The notes under the pieces are model-generated. The model had not been told where the DNA came from. It did no database searches and worked only from the letters and a program-made list of their open reading frames with translations. A stretch of DNA of 64,000 nt. It comes from Streptomyces sp. NRRL S-340. Its GTDB lineage: Bacteria > Actinomycetota > Actinomycetes > Streptomycetales > Streptomycetaceae. The stretch is from positions 1 through 64,000 of the forward strand of contig NZ_JOIY01000024.1 in NCBI RefSeq assembly GCF_000720185.1, given 5' to 3'. Both the position numbers and the translations under genes were made by a program. Positions 1-7,942 of the stretch are shown here, one piece after another (position 1 is the stretch's first letter; every line of letters begins with the position of its first letter).

Positions 1-28
1 GGGCAGGGGCGGGCGGGCAGGGGCGGGC
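1..28. repeat. Tandem 14-nt direct repeat at window edge
   Basis: Two perfect head-to-tail copies of a 14-nt G-rich unit (GGGCAGGGGCGGGC) occupy bases 1-14 and 15-28, and a partial copy may extend outside the window. It lies just upstream of the small gene at 59. No function is evident. Confidence 0.6.
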
Positions 29-58
29 GGGCTCCGGAGGGGGCAGTAGGCTGCCGTC

Positions 59-262
59 ATGCAGGCCACCGCATACACGTACGACGCCGAGAGCCGCAGC
101 GGACAGGTGCTCCTGGACGACGGCACGCCGGTGCCCTTCGACGCCGGGGCGTTCGACGCGGGGGGTCTGCGGCTGCTGCGCCCGGGCCAGCGGGTGCGGA
201 TCGAGACCGAGGGTGAGGGCAGCGGCCTGCGGATCACGCTGGTGACGCTGCAGACCTTCTGA
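59..262 (+). CDS. Small cold-shock-domain-like protein
   Basis: A 67-aa protein, the length of a bacterial cold-shock protein. The pattern of a short strand, GQVLLDDGTPVPF, a turn, then LLRPGQRVRIE resembles an OB-fold cold-shock domain, but the aromatic RNP1/RNP2 motifs (KGFGFI, VFVH) that bind single-stranded nucleic acid are absent. It may therefore be a structural relative without that activity. Start: ATG at 59. A GGAGG about 18 nt upstream is rather distant, so the ribosome site is weak. It stands alone, convergent with hupS. The fold is an inference and the function unknown; coding status is supported by strong third-position GC bias. Confidence 0.7.
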   Translation: MQATAYTYDAESRSGQVLLDDGTPVPFDAGAFDAGGLRLLRPGQRVRIETEGEGSGLRITLVTLQTF

Positions 263-318
263 CCTCGCCGGACGCGGCCGGGCCTCCGTGAGCGGGCGAA
301 CGGCCGCCGCACATGCCG

Positions 319-348
319 CGGGCCGGGCTCCCTCGGGAGTCCGGCCCG
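319..348. terminator. Hairpin between the 67-aa gene and hupS
   Basis: A 13-bp stem (319-331 pairing with 336-348, one G-T pair) with a 4-nt loop lies between two convergent genes. No strong U tract follows on either strand, as is common in Streptomyces terminators. It probably serves hupS from the right and the small gene from the left. Confidence 0.6.
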
Positions 349-368
349 GCGCGTGAGTACCCGGTCGC

Positions 369-1007
369 CTACTTGCTGCGGGCGGTCTTCTTGGCGGCGG
401 TCTTGCGGGCGGTCGACTTCTTGGCCGGGGCCTTCTTCGCCGTCGCCTTCTTGGCCGGGGCCTTCTTGGCCGCGGTCTTCTTCGCGGCACCCGCCGCGGT
501 GGTCTTCTTGGCGGCGGGCGTCGCCTTCTTCGCCGCGGCCGTCGTCTTCTTGGCGGTGGTCTTCTTCGCGGCACCCGCCGCCGTGGTCTTCTTGGCGGCG
601 GCCTTCTTCGCGGCGCCCGTCGTCTTCTTGGCGGCGGCCTTCTTGCCCACCGCCTTGGCGATGGTGGCGGGCGGCCCGGACAGGCTGCCCTTGGGGGCCT
701 TCTTCACCGCGATGTCGTTCTTCGGCAGCTTCTTCGAGCCGCTCACCAGGTCCTTGAAGCCCTGACCGGCCCGGAAGCGGGGAACGGAGGTCTTCTTGAC
801 CCGCACCCGCTCACCCGTCTGCGGGTTGCGGGCGTAGCGGGCGGGGCGGTCCACCTTCTCGAAGGACCCGAAGCCGGTGACCGAGACCCGGTCTCCCGCG
901 ACGACCGCGCGGACGATGGCGTCCAGTACCGCGTCGACGGCGTCGGCGGCCTGCTGCCGGCCACCCATCTTGTCGGCAATCGCTTCTACGAGCTGCGCCT
1001 TGTTCAC
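369..1007 (-). CDS. hupS: HU-family nucleoid protein with long Lys/Ala-rich tail (HupS type)
   Basis: Histone-like DNA-binding protein, 212 aa. Residues 1-90 form a classic HU domain (MNKAQLVEAIADK start, FGSFEK, and the arm region NPQTGERVRVKKTSVPRFRAG). Residues from about 110 to the end are a low-complexity tail built from repeated K-K-A/T blocks (AAKKTTA, AKKAPAKK), like the H1-like tails of actinobacterial HupS/HupB. The family compacts the nucleoid; in Streptomyces the two-domain paralogue is associated with spore chromosome condensation (family knowledge). Start: GTG at 1007 with an AAGGGGAAG ribosome site. A recognisable promoter lies 52-80 nt upstream. The repeats make the tail prone to length variation between strains. 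Confidence 0.95.
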   Translation of the reverse strand: MNKAQLVEAIADKMGGRQQAADAVDAVLDAIVRAVVAGDRVSVTGFGSFEKVDRPARYARNPQTGERVRVKKTSVPRFRAGQGFKDLVSGSKKLPKNDIAVKKAPKGSLSGPPATIAKAVGKKAAAKKTTGAAKKAAAKKTTAAGAAKKTTAKKTTAAAKKATPAAKKTTAAGAAKKTAAKKAPAKKATAKKAPAKKSTARKTAAKKTARSK

Positions 1008-1058
1008 GTCTTCCCCTTCGGAGACCTGGCCGGAACGAAAGTGTTCAAGCTTTTTCGC

Positions 1059-1087
1059 ACGTTAGGCAGATATATACCGCAAATCAA
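1059..1087 (-). promoter_or_regulatory. Predicted hupS promoter
   Basis: Read on the minus strand, TTGATT (1082-1087) and TAACGT (1059-1064) are separated by 17 nt in a locally AT-rich stretch. This fits a sigma-70-like vegetative promoter, with transcription starting roughly 45 nt before the hupS GTG. Prediction only. Confidence 0.5.
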
Positions 1088-1143
1088 ACACGAAACGGGC
1101 TAATCACCCTTGTGCCGCAACGGACTCGGCGGTCTCGGGCTGT

Positions 1144-1374
1144 TCAGCCTTCCCCGCCGGGGATTCGGCCCTCGTCGAGGTCCGCGGTGAACCGCTCCAG
1201 ACGCCTGGTCGCACCGGCGAGATCGTGCTTGGCCGCGGCCGTAATGACCAGCAGCTTCCGGGTCAGCGCCATCCGTACGCCCTCCGGGACTTGCAGTGCG
1301 CGCACCCTTCGGTGCGCTTCCTTGAGTTGGGCCGCGACCGCCGTATAGAGCTCGAGTTGGCCGTCGTTGTCCAT
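1144..1374 (-). CDS. Conserved small hypothetical protein
   Basis: A 76-aa, probably mostly helical protein (MDNDGQLELYTAVAAQLKEA...) rich in Lys, Arg and Ala, without signal peptide or membrane segment. I do not recognise a domain. The ATG at 1374 was preferred over upstream in-frame starts because coding bias begins there. It is downstream of leuCD on the same strand, but a strong hairpin at 1559-1593 separates them, so it is probably its own unit. Confidence 0.65.
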   Translation of the reverse strand: MDNDGQLELYTAVAAQLKEAHRRVRALQVPEGVRMALTRKLLVITAAAKHDLAGATRRLERFTADLDEGRIPGGEG

Positions 1375-1558
1375 GCACAGATTGTGCCATCTGGGGCGAG
1401 TTGTCGCCTGCGCAGGGGGCAACTGCCGCCGTCGGCGGGGTTTCCGGCCCGCTCGCCGACCGAGGACACGGCCCTCACGTACCCCGGCAACAACCGTCCT
1501 AACGTGGGAAGTTGGCGCGTGGCACGGCGGCGCGCCGAAAGGGGAGGGCCCGGAAACG

Positions 1559-1593
1559 GCTGTACCCCCGATCGTGGCGATCGGGGGTACAGC
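1559..1593. terminator. Terminator of leuCD
   Basis: A perfect 16-bp stem (1559-1574 with 1578-1593) and 3-nt loop lie 34 nt past the leuD stop codon. It is the likely end of the leuC-leuD transcript. Confidence 0.75.
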
Positions 1594-1626
1594 GGCGTCC
1601 GGCGTGGCCGAAACTCGACGTCCAGG

Positions 1627-2220
1627 TCAGACCGGGAGGGTCCGCGGCTTGAAGGAAGGACGCTTCGCCTCGTAGGCGGCGATCTCGTCCTCGTTCTGCA
1701 GGGTGATCGAGATGTCGTCCAGGCCGTTCAGCAGCCGCCAGCGGGAGTTCTCGTCCAGCTCGAAGGAGGCGGTGATCCCCTCGGCGCGCACCTCACGCGC
1801 CTGGAGGTCCACCGTGATCTCGGCAGTCGGGTCCTTCTCGGTCAGCTCCCACAGCGCGTCCACGGTCTGCTGCTCCAGGACCACCGTGAGCAGGCCGTTC
1901 TTCAGCGAGTTGCCCCGGAAGATGTCGGCGAAGCGGGAGGAGATCACGGTCTTGAAGCCGTAGTTCTGCAGCGCCCAGACGGCGTGCTCGCGGGAGGACC
2001 CGGTGCCGAAGTCGGGGCCGGCGACCAGGACGGTGGCGCCCTGCCGCTCGGGGCGGTTGAGCACGAACTCGGGGTCCTTGCGCCAGGCCTCGAACAGCCC
2101 GTCCTCGAAGCCGTCCCGGGTGACCTTCTTGAGCCAGTGGGCGGGGATGATCTGGTCGGTGTCGACGTTGCTGCGGCGCAGCGGGACGGCCCGGCCGGTG
2201 TGCGTGGTGAATGCTTCCAT
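1627..2220 (-). CDS. leuD: 3-isopropylmalate dehydratase small subunit
   Basis: Small subunit (197 aa, usual length) of isopropylmalate isomerase, which with LeuC converts 2-isopropylmalate to 3-isopropylmalate in leucine synthesis. The same complex can act on citramalate in the CimA route to isoleucine. The swivel-domain signature is clear: [17 protein letters not shown] near residues 18-33, then [11 protein letters not shown] around 72-82. It follows leuC with a 6-nt gap, so the pair is translationally coupled. Cytoplasmic. Confidence 0.97.
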   Translation of the reverse strand: MEAFTTHTGRAVPLRRSNVDTDQIIPAHWLKKVTRDGFEDGLFEAWRKDPEFVLNRPERQGATVLVAGPDFGTGSSREHAVWALQNYGFKTVISSRFADIFRGNSLKNGLLTVVLEQQTVDALWELTEKDPTAEITVDLQAREVRAEGITASFELDENSRWRLLNGLDDISITLQNEDEIAAYEAKRPSFKPRTLPV

Positions 2221-2226
2221 GACTGA

Positions 2227-3657
2227 TCAGACTCCAGCGGGCGTGGGGACGTCGGCGTCGGACAGGTCGGCCGGGGAGGCCAGGTGACCGAGGACCGCGG
2301 TCGCGGCGGCGACCTGCGGCGACACCAGGTGCGTACGGCCGCCCTTGCCCTGCCTGCCCTCGAAGTTGCGGTTGGAGGTGGAGGCGGAGCGCTCGCCCGG
2401 GGCCAGCTGGTCCGGGTTCATGCCCAGGCACATGGAACAGCCCGCGTGCCGCCACTCGGCGCCGGCCTCCTTGAAGACCACGTCCAGACCTTCGGAGACG
2501 GCCTGGAGGCCCACCCGGGCAGAACCCGGCACGACCAGCATGCGTACGCCCTCGGCGACTTTGCGGCCCCGCACGATGCCGGCGGCGGCGCGCAGGTCCT
2601 CGATGCGGCCGTTGGTGCAAGAGCCTACGAAGACGGTGTCCACCTTGATGGAGCGCAGCGGCTGACCGGCGTCCAACCCCATGTACTCCAGGGCCTTTTC
2701 GGCGGCCAGCCGCTCCGAGGCGTCTTCGTACGAAGCCGGGTCGGGGACCCGCGCCGAAAGCGGTGCGCCCTGGCCGGGGTTGGTGCCCCAGGTGACGAAC
2801 GGGGACAGCTCGGCGGCGTCGATGACCACCTCGGCGTCGAACTCGGCGTCGTCGTCCGTGCGCAGCGTCTTCCAGTACGCGACCGCCGCGTCCCAGTCCT
2901 CGCCCTCGGGGGCGTGCGGGCGGCCCTTCAGGTAGGCGAAGGTCGTCTCGTCGGGGGCGATCATGCCCGCGCGGGCGCCGGCCTCGATCGACATGTTGCA
3001 GATGGTCATCCGGGCCTCCATCGAGAGCTTCTCGATGGCGGAGCCGCGGTACTCCAGGATGTAGCCCTGGCCGCCCCCGGTGCCGATCTTCGCGATGATC
3101 GCCAGGATCAGGTCCTTGGCGGTGACGCCCTCGGGCAGTTCGCCGTCGACGGTGATCGCCATGGTCTTCGGGCGGGCCAGCGGCAGCGTCTGGGTGGCCA
3201 GCACGTGCTCGACCTGGGACGTTCCGATGCCGAACGCCAGCGCGCCGAACGCGCCGTGCGTGGAGGTGTGCGAGTCGCCGCAGACGACGGTGGTGCCGGG
3301 CTGGGTCAGGCCCAGCTGGGGGCCGACCACGTGCACGACGCCCTGCTCGACGTCGCCCAGCGGGTGCAGGCGGACACCGAAGTCGGCGCAGTTCTTGCGC
3401 AGCGTCTCCAGCTGGGCGCGGGAGACCGGGTCCGCGATGGGCTTGTCGATGTCGAGGGTGGGGGTGTTGTGGTCCTCGGTGGCGATGGTCAGGTCGAGCC
3501 GGCGCACGCCGCGCCCGCTCTTGCGGAGGCCGTCGAAGGCCTGGGGGCTGGTCACCTCGTGCAGCAGGTGCAGATCGATGAAGAGGAGGTCGGGCTCGCC
3601 CTCGGCGCGCCGGACGACGTGGTCGTCCCAGACCTTCTCCGCGAGTGTCCTACCCAT
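2227..3657 (-). CDS. leuC: 3-isopropylmalate dehydratase large subunit
   Basis: Aconitase-family large subunit, 476 aa. It carries the [4Fe-4S] ligands in VGSCTNGR and in [13 protein letters not shown], plus [11 protein letters not shown] in the N-terminal half. It forms the isomerase with LeuD. Start: ATG at 3657, with a GGAGG ribosome site 8-12 nt upstream; an upstream in-frame start at 3696 lacks one. It is divergent from ndgR, and the shared 188-bp intergenic region contains a 21-bp dyad (3813-3833) that is a candidate NdgR operator. Regulation of leuCD by NdgR is known from S. coelicolor; here it is inferred from arrangement. Confidence 0.97.
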   Translation of the reverse strand: MGRTLAEKVWDDHVVRRAEGEPDLLFIDLHLLHEVTSPQAFDGLRKSGRGVRRLDLTIATEDHNTPTLDIDKPIADPVSRAQLETLRKNCADFGVRLHPLGDVEQGVVHVVGPQLGLTQPGTTVVCGDSHTSTHGAFGALAFGIGTSQVEHVLATQTLPLARPKTMAITVDGELPEGVTAKDLILAIIAKIGTGGGQGYILEYRGSAIEKLSMEARMTICNMSIEAGARAGMIAPDETTFAYLKGRPHAPEGEDWDAAVAYWKTLRTDDDAEFDAEVVIDAAELSPFVTWGTNPGQGAPLSARVPDPASYEDASERLAAEKALEYMGLDAGQPLRSIKVDTVFVGSCTNGRIEDLRAAAGIVRGRKVAEGVRMLVVPGSARVGLQAVSEGLDVVFKEAGAEWRHAGCSMCLGMNPDQLAPGERSASTSNRNFEGRQGKGGRTHLVSPQVAAATAVLGHLASPADLSDADVPTPAGV

Positions 3658-3812
3658 CGCTTTCCCTCCGGCCGGACGCACGGGGCGCCGGCCCAACTAG
3701 ATCTTGGGGTGGCGGCACCCGCGTCCCCCCTCAAGGGCAGCCGCCGCCGGGCCCGCCGGTCCACGGGCCGCTGTGTCTTCCAGGGTGGCGCGTTCCACGG
3801 AAAATTGAACTT

Positions 3813-3833
3813 GCGTTTCACAGAGTGAGACGC
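3813..3833. promoter_or_regulatory. Candidate NdgR (IclR-type) operator
   Basis: Inverted repeat with 9-nt arms, GCGTTTCAC (3813-3821) and GTGAGACGC (3825-3833), one G-T-type mismatch and a 3-nt centre. It ends 12 bp before the ndgR start and lies in the leuC/ndgR divergent region, where autoregulation and leuCD control would both be possible. Binding is inferred. Confidence 0.55.
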
Positions 3834-3845
3834 GAGTATCGTTTC

Positions 3846-4562
3846 ATGGACAACAGTAGCGGCGTCGGCGTCCTGGACAAGGCAGCCCTTGTCCTGAGCG
3901 CCCTGGAGTCCGGTCCGGCCACCCTCGCGGGTCTGGTCGCGGCGACCGGACTGGCACGACCCACGGCCCACCGGCTGGCCGTGGCCCTGGAGCACCACCG
4001 CATGGTCGCGCGCGACATGCAGGGCCGTTTCATTCTCGGCCCCCGCCTCGCGGAACTGGCCGCCGCGGCGGGTGAGGACCGTCTCCTCGCCACGGCCGGT
4101 CCGGTGCTCACCCACCTCCGTGACGTCACGGGCGAGAGCGCGCAGCTCTACCGCCGCCAGGGCGAGATGCGCATCTGCGTGGCGGCGGCGGAGCGGCTGT
4201 CCGGCCTGCGGGACACGGTCCCGGTCGGTTCGACGCTCACCATGAAGGCGGGTTCGTCGGCCCAGGTGCTGATGGCCTGGGAGGAGCCGGAGCGGCTGCA
4301 CCGCGGCCTGCAGGGGGCCCGCTTCACGGCGACGGCCCTGTCGGGCGTGCGGCGCCGGGGCTGGGCCCAGTCGATCGGTGAGCGCGAGCCGGGCGTCGCG
4401 TCCGTCTCCGCGCCGGTGCGCGGCCCGTCGAACCGCGTGGTGGCCGCCGTGTCCGTCTCCGGCCCCATCGAGCGCCTGTCGCGCCACCCCGGCCGGATGC
4501 ACGCCCAGGCCGTCATCGACGCCGCCGCCCGCCTCTCCGAGGCGCTGCGCCGCTCCGGCTGA
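3846..4562 (+). CDS. ndgR: IclR-family regulator of amino-acid metabolism (NdgR)
   Basis: IclR-family regulator, 238 aa. It has an N-terminal winged helix (about residues 10-65; LAGLVAATGLARPTAHRLAVAL is the recognition region) and a C-terminal effector-binding domain (DVTGESAQLYRR, GSTLTMKAGSSAQVLMAW, ISGPIERLS-like end). Divergent placement beside leuCD is the hallmark of NdgR, which in S. coelicolor controls leucine and other amino-acid genes (family knowledge). Start: ATG at 3846. Longer in-frame starts would run through the leuC promoter region and the dyad, so they were rejected. Confidence 0.93.
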   Translation: MDNSSGVGVLDKAALVLSALESGPATLAGLVAATGLARPTAHRLAVALEHHRMVARDMQGRFILGPRLAELAAAAGEDRLLATAGPVLTHLRDVTGESAQLYRRQGEMRICVAAAERLSGLRDTVPVGSTLTMKAGSSAQVLMAWEEPERLHRGLQGARFTATALSGVRRRGWAQSIGEREPGVASVSAPVRGPSNRVVAAVSVSGPIERLSRHPGRMHAQAVIDAAARLSEALRRSG

Positions 4563-4970
4563 CCCCGTCCGCCCCGCGTCCGCACGCAAGGGCCGGCCCC
4601 GACGCCGCGGCCGGCACTTCTGCGGACGCCGTACGTTCCTTGCCCCGTCCACCCCTCCCGGCCCGAGCCCGGTCTGCCCCCGCCGCCGCCTTCCCGCGGC
4701 AGCGGGGGCAGACGTGGCTGTGGTGGCCTGCGTGGCCAGTGTGTCCGGCGTGGTGACCGGCAGGCGGTGCTCCGGCAGAGCCGCAGCACCGCCCGAGCCG
4801 TCCCGGCGATGAGGTCCGCCGTGCCGCACCGGTGAGATCCCCGGCGGCCCCGCCGTCGGGGCCGGCCATGACTCCCCCTCACTCCGCGCAGCCGTCGGGA
4901 CCGGCCACGGCTCCCCCGGCCGACCGTCACCGTTCCGCCCGGCGCCGCCCCCCCCCTCTTGCGGCCCGCC
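4563..4970. other. Intergenic, no supported gene
   Basis: About 400 bp between ndgR and the convergent DUF4188-type gene. It contains several GC-rich self-complementary stretches but no reading frame with good start, ribosome site and codon bias together. A minus-strand frame with a His-rich/CxxC stretch was considered and not accepted. Confidence 0.5.
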
Positions 4971-5456
4971 TCACGCCATCCGCAGGCGCTCCCCCGCCCG
5001 TTCTCCCTTGCGGCCCACCGGGACGACCTCCGTGGCCCGGGCCAGGCCGTACGGGGGCATGTTGACGTAGACGGCCTCGTGCGAGCCGGCCGGGACGACG
5101 TACGTCTCGTGCCAGAAGCCGACCTTGCCCCTGCCCTCGCGCAGCCTGTGGTTGAAGGCGGCCCAGGCGGGACGGTGACTGCGGTCGGGGGCGGCGGCGT
5201 AGGCGAGGAGCTTCTCCTTCGACTCCCAGTACTGCACCAGGTACGTCTCCCGCGGCCCGGCCAGCAGGGTCTTCACGCCGAGCAGTCCGCTGTTCTCGTC
5301 CTCCTTCAGTTCCCGGATCATCGGAGCCATGGCCCGGGCCACCGGCCACCAACTGCGCACTGCGGTGAAGTCGTTGATCCTCATCCCGATGAGGAAGACC
5401 ACCACCCCGCTCCCGCTCGCCGCGGTCATCCGCCCCTCGATCGGCTTGTCGCTCAT
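4971..5456 (-). CDS. DUF4188-like / small monooxygenase-like protein
   Basis: A 161-aa cytoplasmic protein. The core (VVFLIGMRINDFTAVRSWWP, then PRETYLVQYWESKEKLLAYA, then WHETYVV) has the ferredoxin-like alpha/beta pattern of the DUF4188 family, related to small haem- or quinol-type monooxygenases of the ABM fold. Substrate unknown. Start: ATG at 5456 with a GGGGAGAGGGG ribosome site; longer frames run across the operator. It is divergent from a MerR-type regulator with a perfect 19-bp palindrome between them, so the regulator very probably controls it. Confidence 0.75.
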   Translation of the reverse strand: MSDKPIEGRMTAASGSGVVVFLIGMRINDFTAVRSWWPVARAMAPMIRELKEDENSGLLGVKTLLAGPRETYLVQYWESKEKLLAYAAAPDRSHRPAWAAFNHRLREGRGKVGFWHETYVVPAGSHEAVYVNMPPYGLARATEVVPVGRKGERAGERLRMA

Positions 5457-5488
5457 GAGCGATTCCCCTCTCCCCTCGGCCGACCTAC

Positions 5489-5507
5489 TGGATAGCCGCG
5501 CTATCCA
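5489..5507. promoter_or_regulatory. Perfect palindrome, probable MerR-family operator
   Basis: TGGATAGC (5489-5496) and its exact reverse complement GCTATCCA (5500-5507) flank a 3-nt centre. Its 19-bp span and position between divergent regulator and target genes match MerR-family operators. Binding by the 5566 gene product is inferred. Confidence 0.65.
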
Positions 5508-5565
5508 TGATTGGATCGTGCCACTCTCCAACGAACGAGGCAAGCGGGAAAGGCCACGGCACGGA

Positions 5566-6219
5566 ATGCGACTGGCGGAGCTGAGCGCACGCAGCGGGGT
5601 GTCCCGGGCGACGATCAAGTACTACCTGCGGGAAGGGCTGCTGCACCCCGGCCGCCGGGTCACGGCCACGGAGGCGGAGTACGACGAGGAGCACCTGCGA
5701 CGCCTGCGGCTGGTGCGTGCCCTGATCCAGGTGGGGCGGATCCCCGTGAAATCGGCGCGCGAGGTGCTCGCCGCGCTGGCGGACGAGGACCTGGACCGCA
5801 ACCAGCGCCTCGGCACCGCCGTGTGGGCCCTGCCGCACGGCCCGGCGCCCGACGAGAGCGACCCGGCCACCGGGGCGGCCCGGCGGACCGCGGGCGAACT
5901 CCTGCGGCGGATGGGCTGGTCGTCGTACGGCGAGACGGACGGCGGGGCGCCGCCCGCACCGGCGTACGCGATGCTGGTCACCGCGATCACCACGCTCTCC
6001 CGGCTCGGCTACCCCTGCGCCACCGACGACTTGGAGCCCTACGCCCGGGCGATGGAGCGGATCGCGGCCACCGACTTGGACCTGGTGGAGCGGTACGGGA
6101 CGCCCGACGAGCAGGTCGAGGCGGCGGTGGCGCTGACCGTGCTGTACGAGCCGGTGCTGCTCAGCCTGCGCCGGCTGGCGGAGTCCGAGGAGTCGCGCCG
6201 CCGGTTCGACGGCAGGTGA
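5566..6219 (+). CDS. MerR-family transcriptional regulator
   Basis: A 217-aa MerR-type protein. The N-terminal helix-turn-helix (MRLAELSARSGVSRATIKYYLREGLL) and wing (about residues 1-70) are typical; the C-terminal half is helical with no metal-binding cysteines, so it probably senses a small molecule or protein state. ATG at 5566 gives the canonical MerR N-terminus; an in-frame GTG at 5518 would add 16 residues and start 11 bp after the operator. Divergent from the DUF4188-like gene, its probable target. Ligand unknown. Confidence 0.85.
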   Translation: MRLAELSARSGVSRATIKYYLREGLLHPGRRVTATEAEYDEEHLRRLRLVRALIQVGRIPVKSAREVLAALADEDLDRNQRLGTAVWALPHGPAPDESDPATGAARRTAGELLRRMGWSSYGETDGGAPPAPAYAMLVTAITTLSRLGYPCATDDLEPYARAMERIAATDLDLVERYGTPDEQVEAAVALTVLYEPVLLSLRRLAESEESRRRFDGR

Positions 6220-6237
6220 TCCGGGTCCGGACACGCC

Positions 6238-6265
6238 GAAGGGCCCTCCCGAGGGAGGGCCCTTC
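6238..6265. terminator. Bidirectional terminator merR / tRNA cluster
   Basis: A perfect 13-bp stem (6238-6250 with 6253-6265) and 2-nt loop lie between the merR-type gene and the converging tRNA genes. It probably ends both transcripts. Confidence 0.8.
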
Positions 6266-6275
6266 TCGCGTCTTG

Positions 6276-6348
6276 TACCCCCGACCGGATTCGAACCGGC
6301 GCTACCGCCTTGAGAGGGCGGCGTGCTAGGCCGCTACACAACGGGGGC
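6276..6348 (-). tRNA. tRNA-Glu (anticodon CTC)
   Basis: A 73-nt cloverleaf on the minus strand. The acceptor begins GCCCCCG, the anticodon loop is CTCTCAA (anticodon CTC), the T arm is GGTTCGAATCC, and the discriminator is A. CCA is not encoded. It is the last gene of the cluster. Confidence 0.95.
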
Positions 6349-6392
6349 GTGGACACTGCAAGCGTTCAATACTGCACCGCCGCAGGTCCGAG

Positions 6393-6464
6393 CTGGTCTA
6401 CCTGGACTCGAACCAAGACTAACTGAACCAGAATCAGTCGTGCTGCCAATTACACCATAGACCA
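6393..6464 (-). tRNA. tRNA-Gln (anticodon CTG)
   Basis: 72 nt on the minus strand. The acceptor TGGTCTA pairs with TAGACCA, the anticodon loop is TTCTGGT (anticodon CTG), the T arm is GGTTCGAGTCC, and the discriminator is G. CCA is not encoded. Confidence 0.95.
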
Positions 6465-6485
6465 ATGATGGTTTAGACCAGTCAG

Positions 6486-6558
6486 TACCCCCGACCGGAT
6501 TCGAACCGGCGCTACCGCCTTGAGAGGGCGGCGTGCTAGGCCGCTACACAACGGGGGC
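6486..6558 (-). tRNA. tRNA-Glu (anticodon CTC), identical copy
   Basis: Identical in sequence to the 6276-6348 tRNA-Glu, consistent with recent duplication or gene conversion within the cluster. Anticodon CTC. Confidence 0.95.
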
Positions 6559-6620
6559 CCTAGCGATCCTGCATCGAAGTCAGTGGGAGCTACCCTGGCT
6601 GTCCTCGCGGGAAGGATCTG

Positions 6621-6693
6621 TACCCCCGACCGGATTCGAACCGGCGCTACTGCCTTGAGAGGGCAGCGTGCTAGGCCGCTACACAACGGGGGC
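6621..6693 (-). tRNA. tRNA-Glu (anticodon CTC), variant copy
   Basis: Same as the other two tRNA-Glu genes except for a compensated base pair in the anticodon stem (CTGCC/GGCAG rather than CCGCC/GGCGG form). The paired change keeps the stem intact, so the gene is probably functional. Confidence 0.95.
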
Positions 6694-6736
6694 TTTGCGG
6701 ATGAGATCCGCTGGTGCAGACTGAAGCGTCTGCGAG

Positions 6737-6808
6737 CTGGCCTACCTGGACTCGAACCAAGACTAACTGAACCAGAATCAGTCGTGCTGCCAATTACACC
6801 ATAGGCCA
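6737..6808 (-). tRNA. tRNA-Gln (anticodon CTG), variant copy
   Basis: Like the 6393-6464 tRNA-Gln but with a compensated acceptor-stem pair (TGGCCTA with TAGGCCA). It is the first gene of the cluster in the direction of transcription. Confidence 0.95.
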
Positions 6809-6817
6809 CTGGAACGC

Positions 6818-6836
6818 AAGCCCCTACGGGGTTTTT
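6818..6836 (+). terminator. Small hairpin with T run on the plus strand
   Basis: A short stem (CCCC, TAC loop, GGGG) is followed by TTTTT on the plus strand, between the tRNA-Gln gene and the HAD gene. Its U run is on the strand opposite to both neighbours, so its role is unclear. It could block plus-strand readthrough into the HAD gene. Confidence 0.4.
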
Positions 6837-6900
6837 GTTCTAGTACTGCGCCCTCGGGTTTCCGGCCTTCCGGCCCGCTCCCCGCGGCGCAGGAAGAACA

Positions 6901-7632
6901 TTACCTGAAGGTGGACGGGGCTCCAAAACGAGTATCGGCGCCGAGCAGCGCGGGCAGTTCGGAGAGGGACGCGATCCGGCGCGGTCCGGCGGGCGGGTCG
7001 AGCGTCACACGGGACCCGCCGCGGTCGATCCACACCGACAGCAACCCGGCGTCGGCGGCTCCGCGTCCGTCGATCTCCGGGTGGTCACCGACGTACGCCA
7101 CCTCGTGCGGGGGCAGGCGCAGGACGTCGCAGGCCGCGAGGAAGGCGCCGGCCTCGGGCTTGGAGACGCCCAGCTCGGCGGCGCACAGGACGGCCTCGAA
7201 ACGGTCGCGCACGCCGAGGGCGCGCAGTTTGCGGTCCTGGACGACGAGGCTGGAGTTGGACAGCACCGCGTGCCGGTGGCTCGCGGCCAGGGCGTCGAGG
7301 ACGGGCAGCACGTCCGGGAAGAGCGCCCAGGCGGCCTCGTAGTGCGCCACGTACCGGTCGAACCAGGCGTCGGCCTCGGCGTCCGTGAGGTCCAGGCCCA
7401 GGAAGACGCGGGTGCGGTCGCGCCGCTGTGTGACGAAGTCGACCTCGCCGGCGGCGAAGCGGGCCCACTGCCGGTCGGTGATCTCCCGCCACCGCACCAG
7501 GGCCTCCTCCGCGGAGCCGTACCCGGCGAGCAGGCCCTCGGCCACCAGGTGGGCGCGCATGCCCGCGCGGTCCGCGCTCGTGTAGTCGAAGAGGGTGTCG
7601 TCCACGTCCCAGACCACCGCGCGAATGCTCAT
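6901..7632 (-). CDS. HAD-superfamily hydrolase
   Basis: A 243-aa HAD hydrolase. Motif I is DVDDTLFDYTS (nucleophile Asp near residue 10), motif II SNSS around residue 137, motif III Lys in VSKPEAGAF, and motif IV VGDHPEIDGRGAADAG. Together they make a complete catalytic set for a phosphatase-type HAD (YjjG/haloacid dehalogenase subgroup); the substrate cannot be read from the sequence. Start: ATG at 7632 gives MSIRAVVWDVDD, placing motif I at the usual distance; the long upstream frame is low-complexity and rejected. Cytoplasmic. Confidence 0.88.
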   Translation of the reverse strand: MSIRAVVWDVDDTLFDYTSADRAGMRAHLVAEGLLAGYGSAEEALVRWREITDRQWARFAAGEVDFVTQRRDRTRVFLGLDLTDAEADAWFDRYVAHYEAAWALFPDVLPVLDALAASHRHAVLSNSSLVVQDRKLRALGVRDRFEAVLCAAELGVSKPEAGAFLAACDVLRLPPHEVAYVGDHPEIDGRGAADAGLLSVWIDRGGSRVTLDPPAGPRRIASLSELPALLGADTRFGAPSTFR

Positions 7633-7942
7633 GATCCGACGGTAACGCCGGGGGGCCGCCCGCGTCCGCCGGAACGGGCAAGGGCGGCGCGCCCGCGTCC
7701 GCCGGGACGGCGAAGCGGCGGCGCCCGGAGGTCCGGGTGCCGCCCCTTGCTCGTGCCGGGGCCCGCCGGGCCCTGTCGTCGGATTCCCGCCTGCCCGCGA
7801 CGCCTGGCACACCCTCCCGCCGCACCGGACGAGAGCCCGGGCACGCCCAGTACGAGGACTTCCGCCCGGCGCACCGGGAGCACGCACCGGACGCCGCCGC
7901 AGGGCCGCCCTGCGGGCGACGACGGGAAGGTGACGCCAGGAC
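7633..7942. other. Intergenic, no supported gene
   Basis: 310 bp between gltX and the HAD gene, both on the minus strand. A 15-nt core (GCCCGCGTCCGCCGG) occurs twice, at 7658 and 7691. No coding frame is supported. Confidence 0.5.

Noticed and set aside
369..757. Repeats in the hupS region considered as a tandem-repeat locus or CRISPR-like array
   Set aside because: The periodicity is explained by Lys/Ala codons of the HupS tail; spacers and repeat units are irregular. No CRISPR array was seen anywhere in the window.
4513..4869. Minus-strand frame with a His-rich stretch followed by CPRC between ndgR and the DUF4188-like gene
   Set aside because: It overlaps the 3' end of ndgR, has no clear ribosome site, and codon bias is good only over about 30 codons. 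The metal-binding look may be chance in GC-rich DNA.
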